A stretch of DNA of 64,000 nt from Legionellaceae bacterium (lineage in GTDB: Bacteria > Pseudomonadota > Gammaproteobacteria > Legionellales > Legionellaceae): positions 1-64,000 of the forward strand of contig JARGOS010000006.1 of the NCBI GenBank assembly GCA_029212505.1, given 5' to 3'. The notes below the pieces were generated by a model. That model was given only the letters and a program-made list of their open reading frames with translations. It was not told the origin of the DNA and ran no database searches. Positions 8,321 through 17,294 of this stretch are shown piece after piece; within the stretch, counting starts at the first letter, position 1; every line of letters begins with the position of its first letter. The translations under genes and the position numbers were made by a program.

Positions 8321-9715
8321 TTAACGTATCACTAACGCACCTGAAAATTCTTGCGAAAAACCGGGCATCACTTGGTAGCTTTGTTTTTTCTCATCAGGCA
8401 AGCCGCGCGTGTTAAAAAAGTGCAGCGTTTCGTTAGATGTCACGGTCGCAAAATTATGTGTGTTGGGTGATCCAGCTAAGCAAAATGCACGACTTGATGA
8501 GTCACGTCGGCCGAACTCACGAAAGCTAGACTTCAGGACCATTTTTGACTTTTCTATACGCCATAATTTTATCGAAAAATCGCTATAGCCATGACTGGTG
8601 ACAAAATAGCGTGGCGCGGAACGAAGACAATGTATACCGGTGACTTGTCCGCCTGTATCGATGGTGTCTTTGATTTGATGGGTGGTGGTATCCCAAAGTG
8701 CTAAGTGTTTGCAGGCTGTGCCACCACCTGAAATCAGGTATCGTGTATTGTAGGGCAAAAATTCAAGGGCTTTGATTGCGGCTGTATGTGTCGTGTGGGT
8801 ATGCACCGGGCCATAGCCCAATGCTCGCATATCCCAAAGGCTAACTTCGCCTCCATTTGAACCGCTGGCGAGATAAACCCCACCATCGTAGGTAAGCCCA
8901 GGTACTTGCATCTCAGGATCTACGGCATGTTGACCAACGCGAACACGTGATCTAACAGGCCGTTGCTGTCTAAAATCAACCGCGGTAAGTGAGTCGGTTG
9001 CGTTGCCGCACATCACCGTATAAGGGCTTGTAACGGCTATAGAATGGATGGGACTTGAACTAACGAGGTTTGTATAATGATAGTCACAATTATCTACGTG
9101 CGTTTGATGTAATCGAATGTAACCCGTATGCCAACCTGAAATCGTATATTCTTCATCCAGCGATGCTAAAGAGTATACGTTACTATTTTCCAATTGCTTC
9201 GTGCTTCGAAACGTCACGTTCGCTTCAGTCGCGTTGGTGGCCACGCTATAAATAACGCTGCCATCATCGTGGTTTAAAGCAATGGATAGATGGTCTGTTT
9301 TAGACCATGTTAAGACTTGATTATAAAAATTGTTATCGACATCCGGGGCATCAAGAACCCGAAAGCTATCTAAATACAGGTGCCGTCCTTTTTTTCTTGG
9401 GGCGTCATGAAAACCTTGTCTTTCTACCTGGTTAAACACGCGGTGTTTTTGAGGACTTCCAAAAAAGAGCAAGTTTTTTGGCGTGGGTGATGCTGATGCG
9501 TAAGGGGTTAATTTCGATGTCGCAGTATTTAAGCGTTCTTGGAAGGCGAGGGCTTTGGGTGTTCTCGGCTCCAAAGAAGGCTCGGGTAGGCTTGGATCTG
9601 TTTGCCGTGTTGGAATAAATCGATCGCCTGTGGTAGAAGCTTGCTTTTTTTTTGGCGTGCGGTAGCCAAGTGATCGAGGAATAGTTGGACTATCTAAAAA
9701 AGAATTTGATTCCAT
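8321..9715 (-). CDS. WD40 protein resembling the APC/C co-activators Cdc20/Cdh1
   Basis: 464 aa from the ATG at 9715 (a TTG at 9757 would add 14 residues, but a TATAAT-like box lies just upstream of it and argues for the ATG). The disordered basic N-terminus carries six or seven SP/TP sites and an exact C-box, DRFIPTR (residues 31-37), the motif by which Cdc20/Cdh1 engage the anaphase-promoting complex. Next comes RVLDAPDVDNNFY (119-131), matching the invariant entry into the Cdc20/Cdh1 propeller, then a WD40 propeller with family-specific blades: SGSNGGEVSLWDMR, AAIKALEFLPYN, SGGGTACKHLALWD, IDTGGQV and TSHGYSDFSIKLW. The last two residues are Ile-Arg, the 'IR tail' that binds TPR subunits of APC/C. 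Similarity is closest to Cdh1. Inference: a host-derived mimic acting on ubiquitin-dependent cell-cycle control. It has no other evident bacterial role. Confidence 0.88.
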   Translation of the reverse strand: MESNSFLDSPTIPRSLGYRTPKKKQASTTGDRFIPTRQTDPSLPEPSLEPRTPKALAFQERLNTATSKLTPYASASPTPKNLLFFGSPQKHRVFNQVERQGFHDAPRKKGRHLYLDSFRVLDAPDVDNNFYNQVLTWSKTDHLSIALNHDDGSVIYSVATNATEANVTFRSTKQLENSNVYSLASLDEEYTISGWHTGYIRLHQTHVDNCDYHYTNLVSSSPIHSIAVTSPYTVMCGNATDSLTAVDFRQQRPVRSRVRVGQHAVDPEMQVPGLTYDGGVYLASGSNGGEVSLWDMRALGYGPVHTHTTHTAAIKALEFLPYNTRYLISGGGTACKHLALWDTTTHQIKDTIDTGGQVTGIHCLRSAPRYFVTSHGYSDFSIKLWRIEKSKMVLKSSFREFGRRDSSSRAFCLAGSPNTHNFATVTSNETLHFFNTRGLPDEKKQSYQVMPGFSQEFSGALVIR

Positions 9716-9835
9716 AGTAATAGGCACGTACGGTTTGTAATAAAAGTTAGCAGGCAATTATAACACATCTTATGCTTAAAAAAAATACACATTAAGTTTT
9801 TTATTCGTGTTAGCTCATCTCAAATTAAGATGTTC

Positions 9836-11446
9836 TCAAAACCCTGATGTAATCGGATAGCGCCAGTCCCGTCCAAACGCCCTCGGTGTGATTTTTGTGC
9901 CGGGGGCGGCTTGGCGTCGTTTATATTCATTACGTTTGATCAGTTTGATGACATGATGAACCACCTCAGGCGCATGGCCTTGATTGATAATATCGGCAGA
10001 ACTTAGTTTTTCATCCATATGATACGCAATGATGGCATCAAGTTCGGGATAGTCAGGTAAGCTGTCTTGATCGGTTTGATTGTCGGCCAGTTCAGCGGAC
10101 GGTGCTCGGGTGAGCACGCGTTCAGGAATCACGCGACCTAAGGTATTACGGTAGTGGGCCAAAGCATAAGCACGTGTTTTGGGCACGTCTTTGATCGGGG
10201 CAAAGCCACCACACATATCGCCATAGAGTGTGGTGTAACCGACAGCGCTTTCACTTTTGTTACTGGTCGTAAGAACAAGCAGACCATGGCTGTTGGAATA
10301 GGCCATGAGCAACATGCCACGCAGGCGGGCCTGAAGATTTTGCTGAGTTATTTCAGGAGCGCCCTGCTCACTAAATACCGGCTGAAGCGTTTCAAGCATG
10401 GCTTTAAACCCAGGATCAATCGATAGGGTATGATGCGATACGCCTTGAAGCGCGAGGATTTTATCAATATCTTCGGTGCTCATGTCTGAGGTATAACGTG
10501 AAGGCAAGGCCAGTGCGTGCACGCGATCAGCACCTAAGGCATCCACAGCGATGGCGAGCGTGAGGGCTGAATCCAGGCCGCCGGAGAGTCCGAGTACGAC
10601 GCCAGGAAAACCGTTTTTGTTGATATACTCACGTACGCCCGTGCATAAAGCTTGATAAATCAGCGCGTTTTCTTCGATTTCAGGGGCTAGTTCAGAGTGT
10701 ATGTGATGATTTTGAACATGTACGGTCTGTAGATGCTCGGTGAATACAGGTGCCTGAGCTTGTATTCTTCCCAGGTTGTCTAAAGCCAACGAGCGACCAT
10801 CAAACACCAATTCATCTTGCCCACCCACGATATTGACATAAATTAGCGATAAACCTTTTTTGGCATGGGATCGAAGTAACTCAAGTCGTTTTTCAGACTT
10901 ACCGATTTCAAACGGTGAGGCGTTGAGGCAGACCAATAATTCGGCGCCGGCTTCAAGCGCTTGCTCAACGGGGCCGGGTTGCCAAATATCTTCACAAATA
11001 CAAAATCCAATCGAATGATGATTGATATTCAGCAAGCATGGGGTATTTGCGCCGGGTGTAAAATAACGTCGTTCATCAAATACGCCGGTATTAGGTAAAT
11101 GATGTTTATCATACTGTGCAATAATTTTCCCATAATGAATCATGCTGAGTGAATTAAAGCACAGGCCTTGCTCTTGATGAGGGTGGCCTAAAGCAATATA
11201 AGTACGTTGATTATGGTCCGTTGCACGGCATATTAAATCCAAGGCTTGCTTGACACGTTGTGTGAGCTCAGGACGAAGCAGTAAATCTTCCGGTGGGTAG
11301 CCCACTAAAGCAAGTTCAGGAAAAACAATTAAATCATGGCTTGCTTGATGCGCTTGAATGATTTGAATGATTTTTTGGGCATTTGCTTCAATTGCGCCAA
11401 CGGTAGGGTTGATTTGAGCCATCAAGATAACCAACGCATTTGACAT
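9836..11446 (-). CDS. nadE: Glutamine-dependent NAD+ synthetase
   Basis: 536 aa, two domains. Residues 1-250 are a nitrilase-type glutaminase with the Glu-Lys-Cys triad visible as E44 (FPELALVGY), K114 (YDKHHLPN) and C151 (CICEDIW). Residues about 270-536 are the ATP-pyrophosphatase synthetase, with the P-loop LGLSGGLDSAL and the later STEDIDKILALQ and TSNKSE motifs. It amidates deamido-NAD+ using ammonia channelled from glutamine, the last step of NAD biosynthesis. ATG start at 11446; single gene, divergent from yajC. Confidence 0.96.
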   Translation of the reverse strand: MSNALVILMAQINPTVGAIEANAQKIIQIIQAHQASHDLIVFPELALVGYPPEDLLLRPELTQRVKQALDLICRATDHNQRTYIALGHPHQEQGLCFNSLSMIHYGKIIAQYDKHHLPNTGVFDERRYFTPGANTPCLLNINHHSIGFCICEDIWQPGPVEQALEAGAELLVCLNASPFEIGKSEKRLELLRSHAKKGLSLIYVNIVGGQDELVFDGRSLALDNLGRIQAQAPVFTEHLQTVHVQNHHIHSELAPEIEENALIYQALCTGVREYINKNGFPGVVLGLSGGLDSALTLAIAVDALGADRVHALALPSRYTSDMSTEDIDKILALQGVSHHTLSIDPGFKAMLETLQPVFSEQGAPEITQQNLQARLRGMLLMAYSNSHGLLVLTTSNKSESAVGYTTLYGDMCGGFAPIKDVPKTRAYALAHYRNTLGRVIPERVLTRAPSAELADNQTDQDSLPDYPELDAIIAYHMDEKLSSADIINQGHAPEVVHHVIKLIKRNEYKRRQAAPGTKITPRAFGRDWRYPITSGF

Positions 11447-11631
11447 GCTTGTTCTGCCTTATTTTCGTCTGAAAAAAAAGCATTATAAGAAAATCAGGCC
11501 TGGGTGTCACGAAAGCTTGGAGAAAAGCTTACCGGGAATGCATTTACGGCAGTGTTAAATATCGATATGATGTCTCGCAGCTGAGGCGCTTGATGCTTTT
11601 GGCTTGAATTAAAATTTACGAGGAGAAACGC

Positions 11632-11970
11632 ATGGGATTTTTTATCCAAAATGCAATGGCAGCAGAAGCGAGCATGCCGGCACAGGCTGACGGTGGTTTT
11701 TCGTTGGTGATGATTGGGGTTATTTTTGTTTTGTTTTATTTCATGCTTATTCGTCCGCAAAACAAGCGCGCAAAAGCACATGCTGAGCTTGTGAATAAGT
11801 TGGCTAAAGGTGATGAGATTACGACATCCTCCGGTATTTTAGGTCGTGTTGTGAGCTTGGATGAGCAGTATATTAAGTTGTCGGTTGCTGAAGGTATGGA
11901 TATTACAATACAACGAAGCGCTGTCACCGCTGTTTTGCCTAAAGGTACGTTAACGTCCTTGCTTAAATAA
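11632..11970 (+). CDS. yajC: Sec translocon accessory protein YajC
   Basis: 112 aa with one N-terminal transmembrane helix (VMIGVIFVLFYFMLI) followed by the family signature RPQNKRAKAHAEL and a small cytosolic domain (GDEITTSSGILGRVVSL). A strong AGGAG precedes the ATG. First gene of yajC-secD-secF; YajC associates with SecDF at the SecYEG channel. Spacing to secD is 14 bp. Confidence 0.96.
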   Translation: MGFFIQNAMAAEASMPAQADGGFSLVMIGVIFVLFYFMLIRPQNKRAKAHAELVNKLAKGDEITTSSGILGRVVSLDEQYIKLSVAEGMDITIQRSAVTAVLPKGTLTSLLK

Positions 11971-11984
11971 TATAGAGAATTGTT

Positions 11985-13859
11985 ATGCATAATAAGTTCC
12001 CACTATGGAAGAATATGGCTCTTATCCTGCTGATTGTAGTGGGACTTGTTTATGCCATTCCAAATATTTATACCGAAGAGCCGGTGGTCCAAGTCTCTTC
12101 GCAGAAAGCTTTACTTCCAAAAGCACTCAAAGAGAAAGTGGAAGGTCTGCTGCAAGCCGCGCATCTTCCGTATAGGAACGTTTCGGCCGATGCTGAGCAT
12201 CTTGAAGTACGTTTTGCAACCACCGATGTTCAGTTGCTTGCGCAAGATGTCATGAAAGCAGGACTGGGGCCTGATTATACCGTAGCTCTAAATTTAGTGC
12301 CCTCGACGCCTAAGTGGCTTGCAGCCATTGGTGCTGAGCCGATGAAACAAGGGCTTGATTTACGTGGTGGCGTGCATTTTTTATTAGAAGTGGATGTGGA
12401 CAGTGTTTTAACGCGACGCTACGAAGGCCTGATGAAAAATATGGGGCGTAGTTTGCGCGATGCAGGCATACGCTATGCCGGTATTCGTTACGTTCCTGAG
12501 CGGGGCGTTGAAATACGTTTTCGAACGCTTGAATTGCAACAAAAAGCGTTTACGGCATTAAAACCAGAGTTTTCAGATTTTATCTTCAAAACAAGCCAAG
12601 ACGGTCAAGGTGATGCAAAAACGCCTGAATTGCTTGTGTCGTTATCTGAAATGGATTTATCAAAGATTCGTCAAAATACGATTGATCAGACCATGAGTAT
12701 TTTAAGAAATCGCGTCAACGAACTCGGTGTGGGTGAAGCGGTGGTTCAGCAGCAGGGGGCGACACGGGTTGCGGTTGACTTGCCTGGTATACAAGACGCG
12801 GCACGTGCAAAACAAATTTTGGGTGGCACGGCAACCCTTGAGTTTCACTTGGTGGACTCTGAGCACGATCCCGCTGTTGCAAAACAAACAGGAGCGGTAC
12901 CTGTCGGCACGAAGTTTTATGTCATGGACGGTCAACCTATTTTGCTGATGCGTCAAGTGGTTTTAAGTGGTGATTCAATCACCAGTGCGATGTCGACGTT
13001 TGATCAACAATCAGCATCACCTGCTGTATCGATTCAATTGGGCGGCGGGGGTGAGTCGTTTTTTACCAAAGTTACGCGTGAAAATATTGGTAAGCGTATG
13101 GCGATTGTGTTTGTAGAATCAAAAACAACCATGCAAACGATAGATGGCGAAACCAAGCGTATCACGCATCATTCCGAACGTGTGATCAGTGCGCCGGTGA
13201 TTCAAAGTGCGCTCGGGAATAGTTTCCAAATCACAGGCTTACATGACGCAAAAGAAGGTGCAGACTTAGCTTTATTACTTCGAGCGGGTGCTTTGCCTGC
13301 AGCGATTTATTCGGTTGAAGAGCGTACCGTTGGGCCGACACTGGGACAAGAAAATATTCATCGAGGTATTGTATCGCTTGAGATAGGCATGCTGCTTATT
13401 TTAATTGCCATGGTGGTGTATTACCGTGTGTTTGGTTTGGTTGCTAATATCGCTTTGGTGCTTAATTTAATTTTATTAAGTGCGCTGCTCTCGATGCTCG
13501 GTGCAACGTTAACGTTGCCTGGCATTGCCGGTATTGTTCTAACCGTGGGGATGGCGGTGGATGCGAATGTTTTGATTTACGAGCGTATTCGAGAAGAGCT
13601 TCGTGCGGGGCTCTCACCCGATCGGGCAATTTATGCTGGGTATGAGCGTGCTTTTTCGACCATTTTGGATGCCAACATTACGACCTTGATTGTTGCGATT
13701 GTACTGTTCTCGGTTGGAACAGGTCCTGTGCGTGGGTTTGCAGTCACGTTATCGCTTGGGTTGTTAACGTCGATGCTCACAGGGGTTACGTATACGCGCG
13801 CCATGATTAATTTGATGTATGGTGGGCGTAACTTAAAAAAACTCTCAATCGGTATTTAA
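11985..13859 (+). CDS. secD: Protein translocase subunit SecD
   Basis: 624 aa (E. coli 615). An N-terminal transmembrane helix is followed by the large periplasmic region with the D1 motif GLDLRGGVHFLLEVD (about residue 125), P1 head and base sequences, and five C-terminal helices with the conserved GMAVDANVLIYERIREE motif. With SecF it uses the proton-motive force to pull preproteins through SecYEG on the periplasmic side. Second gene of the operon, 37 bp before secF. Confidence 0.97.
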   Translation: MHNKFPLWKNMALILLIVVGLVYAIPNIYTEEPVVQVSSQKALLPKALKEKVEGLLQAAHLPYRNVSADAEHLEVRFATTDVQLLAQDVMKAGLGPDYTVALNLVPSTPKWLAAIGAEPMKQGLDLRGGVHFLLEVDVDSVLTRRYEGLMKNMGRSLRDAGIRYAGIRYVPERGVEIRFRTLELQQKAFTALKPEFSDFIFKTSQDGQGDAKTPELLVSLSEMDLSKIRQNTIDQTMSILRNRVNELGVGEAVVQQQGATRVAVDLPGIQDAARAKQILGGTATLEFHLVDSEHDPAVAKQTGAVPVGTKFYVMDGQPILLMRQVVLSGDSITSAMSTFDQQSASPAVSIQLGGGGESFFTKVTRENIGKRMAIVFVESKTTMQTIDGETKRITHHSERVISAPVIQSALGNSFQITGLHDAKEGADLALLLRAGALPAAIYSVEERTVGPTLGQENIHRGIVSLEIGMLLILIAMVVYYRVFGLVANIALVLNLILLSALLSMLGATLTLPGIAGIVLTVGMAVDANVLIYERIREELRAGLSPDRAIYAGYERAFSTILDANITTLIVAIVLFSVGTGPVRGFAVTLSLGLLTSMLTGVTYTRAMINLMYGGRNLKKLSIGI

Positions 13860-13896
13860 ATAGTATTTAAACGGTATTTAATAGGGGATTATTGTC

Positions 13897-14811
13897 ATGG
13901 AGTTATTTAACCCAAATTCAAACGTTGATTTTATGGGCGCGCGTCGTTGGACAGCGATGTTGTCCGGGTTGATTTTTGTGATTTCGATTGCTGGATTGTG
14001 CATTAATGGCTTGAAGTGGGGCCTGGACTTTACCGGAGGCACACAAATTGAAATTACGTATAAAAAACCAGCAGATTTGCCGTTAATTCGTCATAATTTA
14101 TCGGAAGCTGGCTTTAAAGAAGCGCAAGTGGTGCGTTATGGCACATCGAAAGATGTTTTAATCAGCATTGCACCCCGAGCAAAAGAAGATGCATCGATGC
14201 TGGTTGAACATGTCATGCATGTGCTTCCAGGCGCCGAAAAACAGCGGGTTGAATTTGTAGGGCCACAGGTAGGGGCTGAACTTGCCACCAAGGGTGCCCT
14301 GGCTATTTTTATCTCGTTGCTTGCGACCATGATTTATATTGCGTTGCGTTTTGAATATCGCTTAGCCTTTAGTTCAGCGGTTGCGTTAATTCACGATCCC
14401 GTGCTGATTTTGGGAGTGTTTGCCTTGCTCAAAATTGATTTTGATTTAAAAGCGCTTGCTGGTTTGCTTGCGGTGATTGGATACTCGTTAAACGATACCA
14501 TTGTTGTGTTTGATAGGGTACGTGAAAATTTTGTGAAACTTCGACGTAAAACACCGGTCGAAATTATGAATATTTCGATCAATCAAACGTTATCGCGAAC
14601 CATCATGACCTCTGTATTAACACTGTTTGTGGTGGTGGCGTTATTTATTTACGGTGGAGAGACGATTCATGCGTTTTCGATGGCTTTAATGATTGGTATT
14701 ATTGTTGGAACGTACTCATCGATTTATGTGGCGGGGGCATTGGCTGTGAGTATGGGGCTTGATCGCAAAGATTTCTTACCCTCCGTCAACAAACTTACCG
14801 ACGCGCCTTAA
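13897..14811 (+). CDS. secF: Protein translocase subunit SecF
   Basis: 304 aa. Contains the SecF motif LDFTGGTQIEI after the first transmembrane helix, and the conserved GYSLNDTIVVFDRVREN motif in the C-terminal membrane bundle. Partner of SecD. Its stop codon overlaps the stop of the convergent zapD gene (TTAA at 14808-14811 serves both), so no room remains for a separate terminator between them. Confidence 0.97.
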   Translation: MELFNPNSNVDFMGARRWTAMLSGLIFVISIAGLCINGLKWGLDFTGGTQIEITYKKPADLPLIRHNLSEAGFKEAQVVRYGTSKDVLISIAPRAKEDASMLVEHVMHVLPGAEKQRVEFVGPQVGAELATKGALAIFISLLATMIYIALRFEYRLAFSSAVALIHDPVLILGVFALLKIDFDLKALAGLLAVIGYSLNDTIVVFDRVRENFVKLRRKTPVEIMNISINQTLSRTIMTSVLTLFVVVALFIYGGETIHAFSMALMIGIIVGTYSSIYVAGALAVSMGLDRKDFLPSVNKLTDAP

Positions 14812-15575
14812 AGCTTACACATCGCCAGTTCAATCGGTGCGGTTCTATCATACACTTCACGCATGGATTTAGCTTCGCAGAGTCGTAAGCTTAATCCATG
14901 ATTTCCAATCTGTACTTTGGGAATGAGCGCTTCTTGTTTGTTCATACGAATCATCACCAGATGACAGGCCGTTTTGTTGCTGTAGGGAAGCGAGCACTGA
15001 TAAAAGCCTTTTTCTGGAATAATGCGCTCAAAGTGGCATGCTTCTCGTAAAAGCGCTAAATATAGTTTGACAGTATCATACAGAGGGCGCAGTTGTTCGA
15101 GCCAACGGGTTAGATCATCTTGGCGAGTTTTAGCGCTGTCTTCTAACCAAAACCATAGCTGAGGAGAACAAAGCTCAATATCGTTGATGTGGCCGGTTGA
15201 AGTGAGTCCAACGGATTGAATAAATGGATCAGCATGAATTGCTTCGCCAAAACGTCCGGTTAGCTGGCTCAGCACGGGAATATGCGCTAAAAGTTGCGTG
15301 AAACTTACGCCAGACAGCTCATGGGGAAGTGCTTTATTGTTAAGATGCTCAAGTCGCATAAACTCTTTAAGAAAACGTCCTTTGAGTTCGGGTTTTTCAG
15401 CGAGTTTGATGATTTCAAACACATGATTCAGCGCCGAGTGGTGAATCACGGGATGTTGTTCGTGACAGGCTTCATCTATGGTTAATAGCAGTCGCTCAAT
15501 TTGTAGCGCTATTTTTGATAGGTACTGTGTACCCAATTGAAAACAAATTGTATCTTGAGTCGTAACTTGAGTCAT
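14808..15575 (-). CDS. zapD: Cell division protein ZapD
   Basis: 255 aa from the ATG at 15575 (the longer GTG frame from 15635 adds 20 unlikely residues; AGGACGG lies upstream of the ATG). The family pattern (DUF1342/YacF) is recognisable: HHSALNHVFEI, LKGRFLKEFMRLEHLNNKA, a central WFWLEDSAKTRQDDLTRWLEQL, GFYQCSLPY and the closing GNHGLSLRLCEA. ZapD binds the FtsZ C-terminal tail and bundles protofilaments at the Z-ring. The gene is separate from its usual coaE/yacG neighbours here. Confidence 0.87.
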   Translation of the reverse strand: MTQVTTQDTICFQLGTQYLSKIALQIERLLLTIDEACHEQHPVIHHSALNHVFEIIKLAEKPELKGRFLKEFMRLEHLNNKALPHELSGVSFTQLLAHIPVLSQLTGRFGEAIHADPFIQSVGLTSTGHINDIELCSPQLWFWLEDSAKTRQDDLTRWLEQLRPLYDTVKLYLALLREACHFERIIPEKGFYQCSLPYSNKTACHLVMIRMNKQEALIPKVQIGNHGLSLRLCEAKSMREVYDRTAPIELAMCKL

Positions 15576-15725
15576 AAATCGATGCCGTCCTATGCTTCTG
15601 CAATCAAGCGTAACATACCCGTTTAAGAGAAGCACCTATCCTATTGTAAAACCTCGACAATTTTAGAGTTGTGGCTTATGCTCTTGTTTTTTTATTTTTA
15701 GATTACTTACTAAGGATTTTTAGCT

Positions 15726-16154
15726 ATGCGAACCTGGTCAACTGCAATCACTTTACTGCTTATGATGTGTGTGACATCTATTGCTTTAGCAAAATCGCTC
15801 GAAGGTGTTTGGACAACGATTGATGATAAAACAGGTAAAAAACGGTCTGAAGTGCGCTTGAGTATCAAAAACCATGAGTTATCCGGTCAAATTATTCGTG
15901 TTTACGCACAAGAGGGCGATACCGGCGTGTGTAAAACCTGCCCTGGTCAATTTAAAAATCAGCCCATACAAGGCCTAAAGTTTTTATGGGGACTGAAAGA
16001 AGATAAGCATGGTGCATGGATCGATGGCGAAATTTTAGATCCTAAAAGTGGCAAAATTTACCGTGCCAAAATTCTTCAACGAGGTGATAAGCTCTATGTG
16101 CGTGGCTATGTTGGATTTTCACTTTTAGGTAGAACGCAAGTTTGGGAGCGATGA
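15726..16154 (+). CDS. DUF2147 family periplasmic protein
   Basis: 142 aa with a signal peptide (LLLMMCVTSIALA). The mature part has the DUF2147 pattern: LEGVWTTIDDKTGKKRSEVRL at the start, CKTCPGQFKNQPIQGLKFLWGLK in the middle (two Cys three apart), and GEILDPKSGKIYRAKI near the end, predicting a small beta-barrel of the lipocalin-like type. No established function for the family. Monocistronic. Confidence 0.82.
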   Translation: MRTWSTAITLLLMMCVTSIALAKSLEGVWTTIDDKTGKKRSEVRLSIKNHELSGQIIRVYAQEGDTGVCKTCPGQFKNQPIQGLKFLWGLKEDKHGAWIDGEILDPKSGKIYRAKILQRGDKLYVRGYVGFSLLGRTQVWER

Positions 16155-16225
16155 TTTTTATGCGTATTTGCTGCTATGCTTAATGATAAGATGATGGCAA
16201 TCTATTGAGTTCAAAGGGGTAGATT

Positions 16226-16651
16226 ATGTATAAAACAATTTTACATGCAACGGACTTAAGCGAGGCACATTTTGATTTATGTGAGCAAGCGGCCAATCTA
16301 GCCAAGCATTTTGATGCGCGCTTGTATGTGATCCATGTGCTTGAATCTCCTGCAGCACTGCAGCTTGCGCAAGGGCTAGGTTTTGCAGAAATTGCTCTGC
16401 CTATCAAAGACGATGCCGAAGCGGTGATGGCGACGTTGGGTGACGCACTTAATTTACCCAAAGAGCAGTTATTGGTTGAGTCAGGTTCGGTCAAAACTAA
16501 CGTCCTTGAAATATCCGCGGCGCTTGGATGTGACTTACTGATTATTGGAAGTCATACATCGCATGATTTATCTGAATTGATGGGCAGCACCGCCCGCAGT
16601 CTGGTGGAGCAAGCTCCGATTGATGTCCTGACTTTGCGGGCACGGCGATGA
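16226..16651 (+). CDS. Universal stress protein (UspA family)
   Basis: 141 aa single Usp domain: opening YKTILHATDLSEAH, central AAALGCDLLIIGSHTS and closing ELMGSTARSLVEQAPIDVLTLR. In ATP-binding members the loop is GxxGxxxxxxxxxG(S/T); here the second Gly is Thr (GSHT), so ATP binding may be weak, as in UspA itself. Cytosolic stress-response protein. AAGGGG precedes the ATG at 16226. Confidence 0.9.
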   Translation: MYKTILHATDLSEAHFDLCEQAANLAKHFDARLYVIHVLESPAALQLAQGLGFAEIALPIKDDAEAVMATLGDALNLPKEQLLVESGSVKTNVLEISAALGCDLLIIGSHTSHDLSELMGSTARSLVEQAPIDVLTLRARR

Positions 16652-16714
16652 GTTATTTGTTAGTCGAAAGAAAGCAGGGTTGACATAGGTTCCGCATATG
16701 GTGCCATGTTAGGT

Positions 16715-16916
16715 ATGAGTAAGTTCGATAAATTAATAATAAAAATGCGTTCGAATCCTCGTGATTGGCGTATTAATGACTTGCAAGCGGTTTCTGAAAG
16801 ATTAGGCATTACTTACATTTAGGTTTCCAAATGCCTCCAAGCTCACCGTTCCTGCGCGAAAACCAATCAAGCCTGTTTATATTAAACAATTTTTAGAATT
16901 ACTGGATGAAGGGTGA
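16715..16916 (+). pseudogene. hicA: hicA toxin remnant (deleted/frameshifted)
   Basis: From the ATG at 16715, 35 codons read as a HicA N-terminus (MSKFDKLIIKMRSNPRDW, then RINDLQAVSERLGITYI) and stop at TAG 16820-16822. A second frame from 16824 to 16916 reads as a HicA C-terminus (LTVPARKPIKPVYIKQFLELL, spanning the conserved 'P-x-x-KPIKPxYI' part). The middle with the catalytic GSHxxF segment is missing, so an internal deletion plus frame change has destroyed the mRNA interferase. The hicB antitoxin gene follows directly and is intact. Confidence 0.78.
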
Positions 16917-16923
16917 TTTTTGG

Positions 16924-17277
16924 ATGAGTAAATATAATTATCCTGCAACCATACAGCCACTTTCTTATGCAGATGGTGGTGGTTATTTAGTAACTTTTCC
17001 TGACCTTCCGGGATGTATGGCTGATGGATCTACGCCAGAAGAAGCATTTCATCAAGCAGAAGATGCAATGATTGCTTGGATAAAAACCGCCGAGGAATTT
17101 GAAGATAAAATCCCAACGCCTAGCCCGCCTTCAAGGTATAGTGGCCAATGGAGAATGCGTGCTCCAAAATCATTACATGCTGCATTAGCCGCTAGAGCAA
17201 AGGAAGAAGGGGTAAGTTTAAATACATTAACCATTACTTTGCTTGCTCAAGGGTTAGAAAAAAATAGAGCGAACTAA
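16924..17277 (+). CDS. hicB: HicB-family antitoxin, left without a functional toxin
   Basis: 117 aa from the ATG at 16924 (GAAGGGTG just upstream acts as ribosome-binding site; an ATG at 16906 would add six residues). N-terminal HicB fold: YPATIQPLSYADGGGYLVTFPDLPGCMADGSTPEEA, then a ribbon-helix-helix-like C-terminus (MRAPKSLHAALAARAKEEG, VSLNTLTITLLAQGL) for DNA binding. Normally it neutralises HicA and represses the operon. The adjacent hicA is broken, so it now stands alone. A second hic locus lies at 29.7-30.3 kb; the two HicB proteins are clearly different. Confidence 0.87.
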   Translation: MSKYNYPATIQPLSYADGGGYLVTFPDLPGCMADGSTPEEAFHQAEDAMIAWIKTAEEFEDKIPTPSPPSRYSGQWRMRAPKSLHAALAARAKEEGVSLNTLTITLLAQGLEKNRAN

Positions 17278-17294
17278 GTAAATTATTTATATAT

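Noticed and set aside
16745-16765. GCGTTCGAATCCTCGT resembling a tRNA T-loop
   Set aside because: Flanking bases do not form a T-stem or cloverleaf, and the sequence is the coding part of the hicA remnant (MRSNPRDW).
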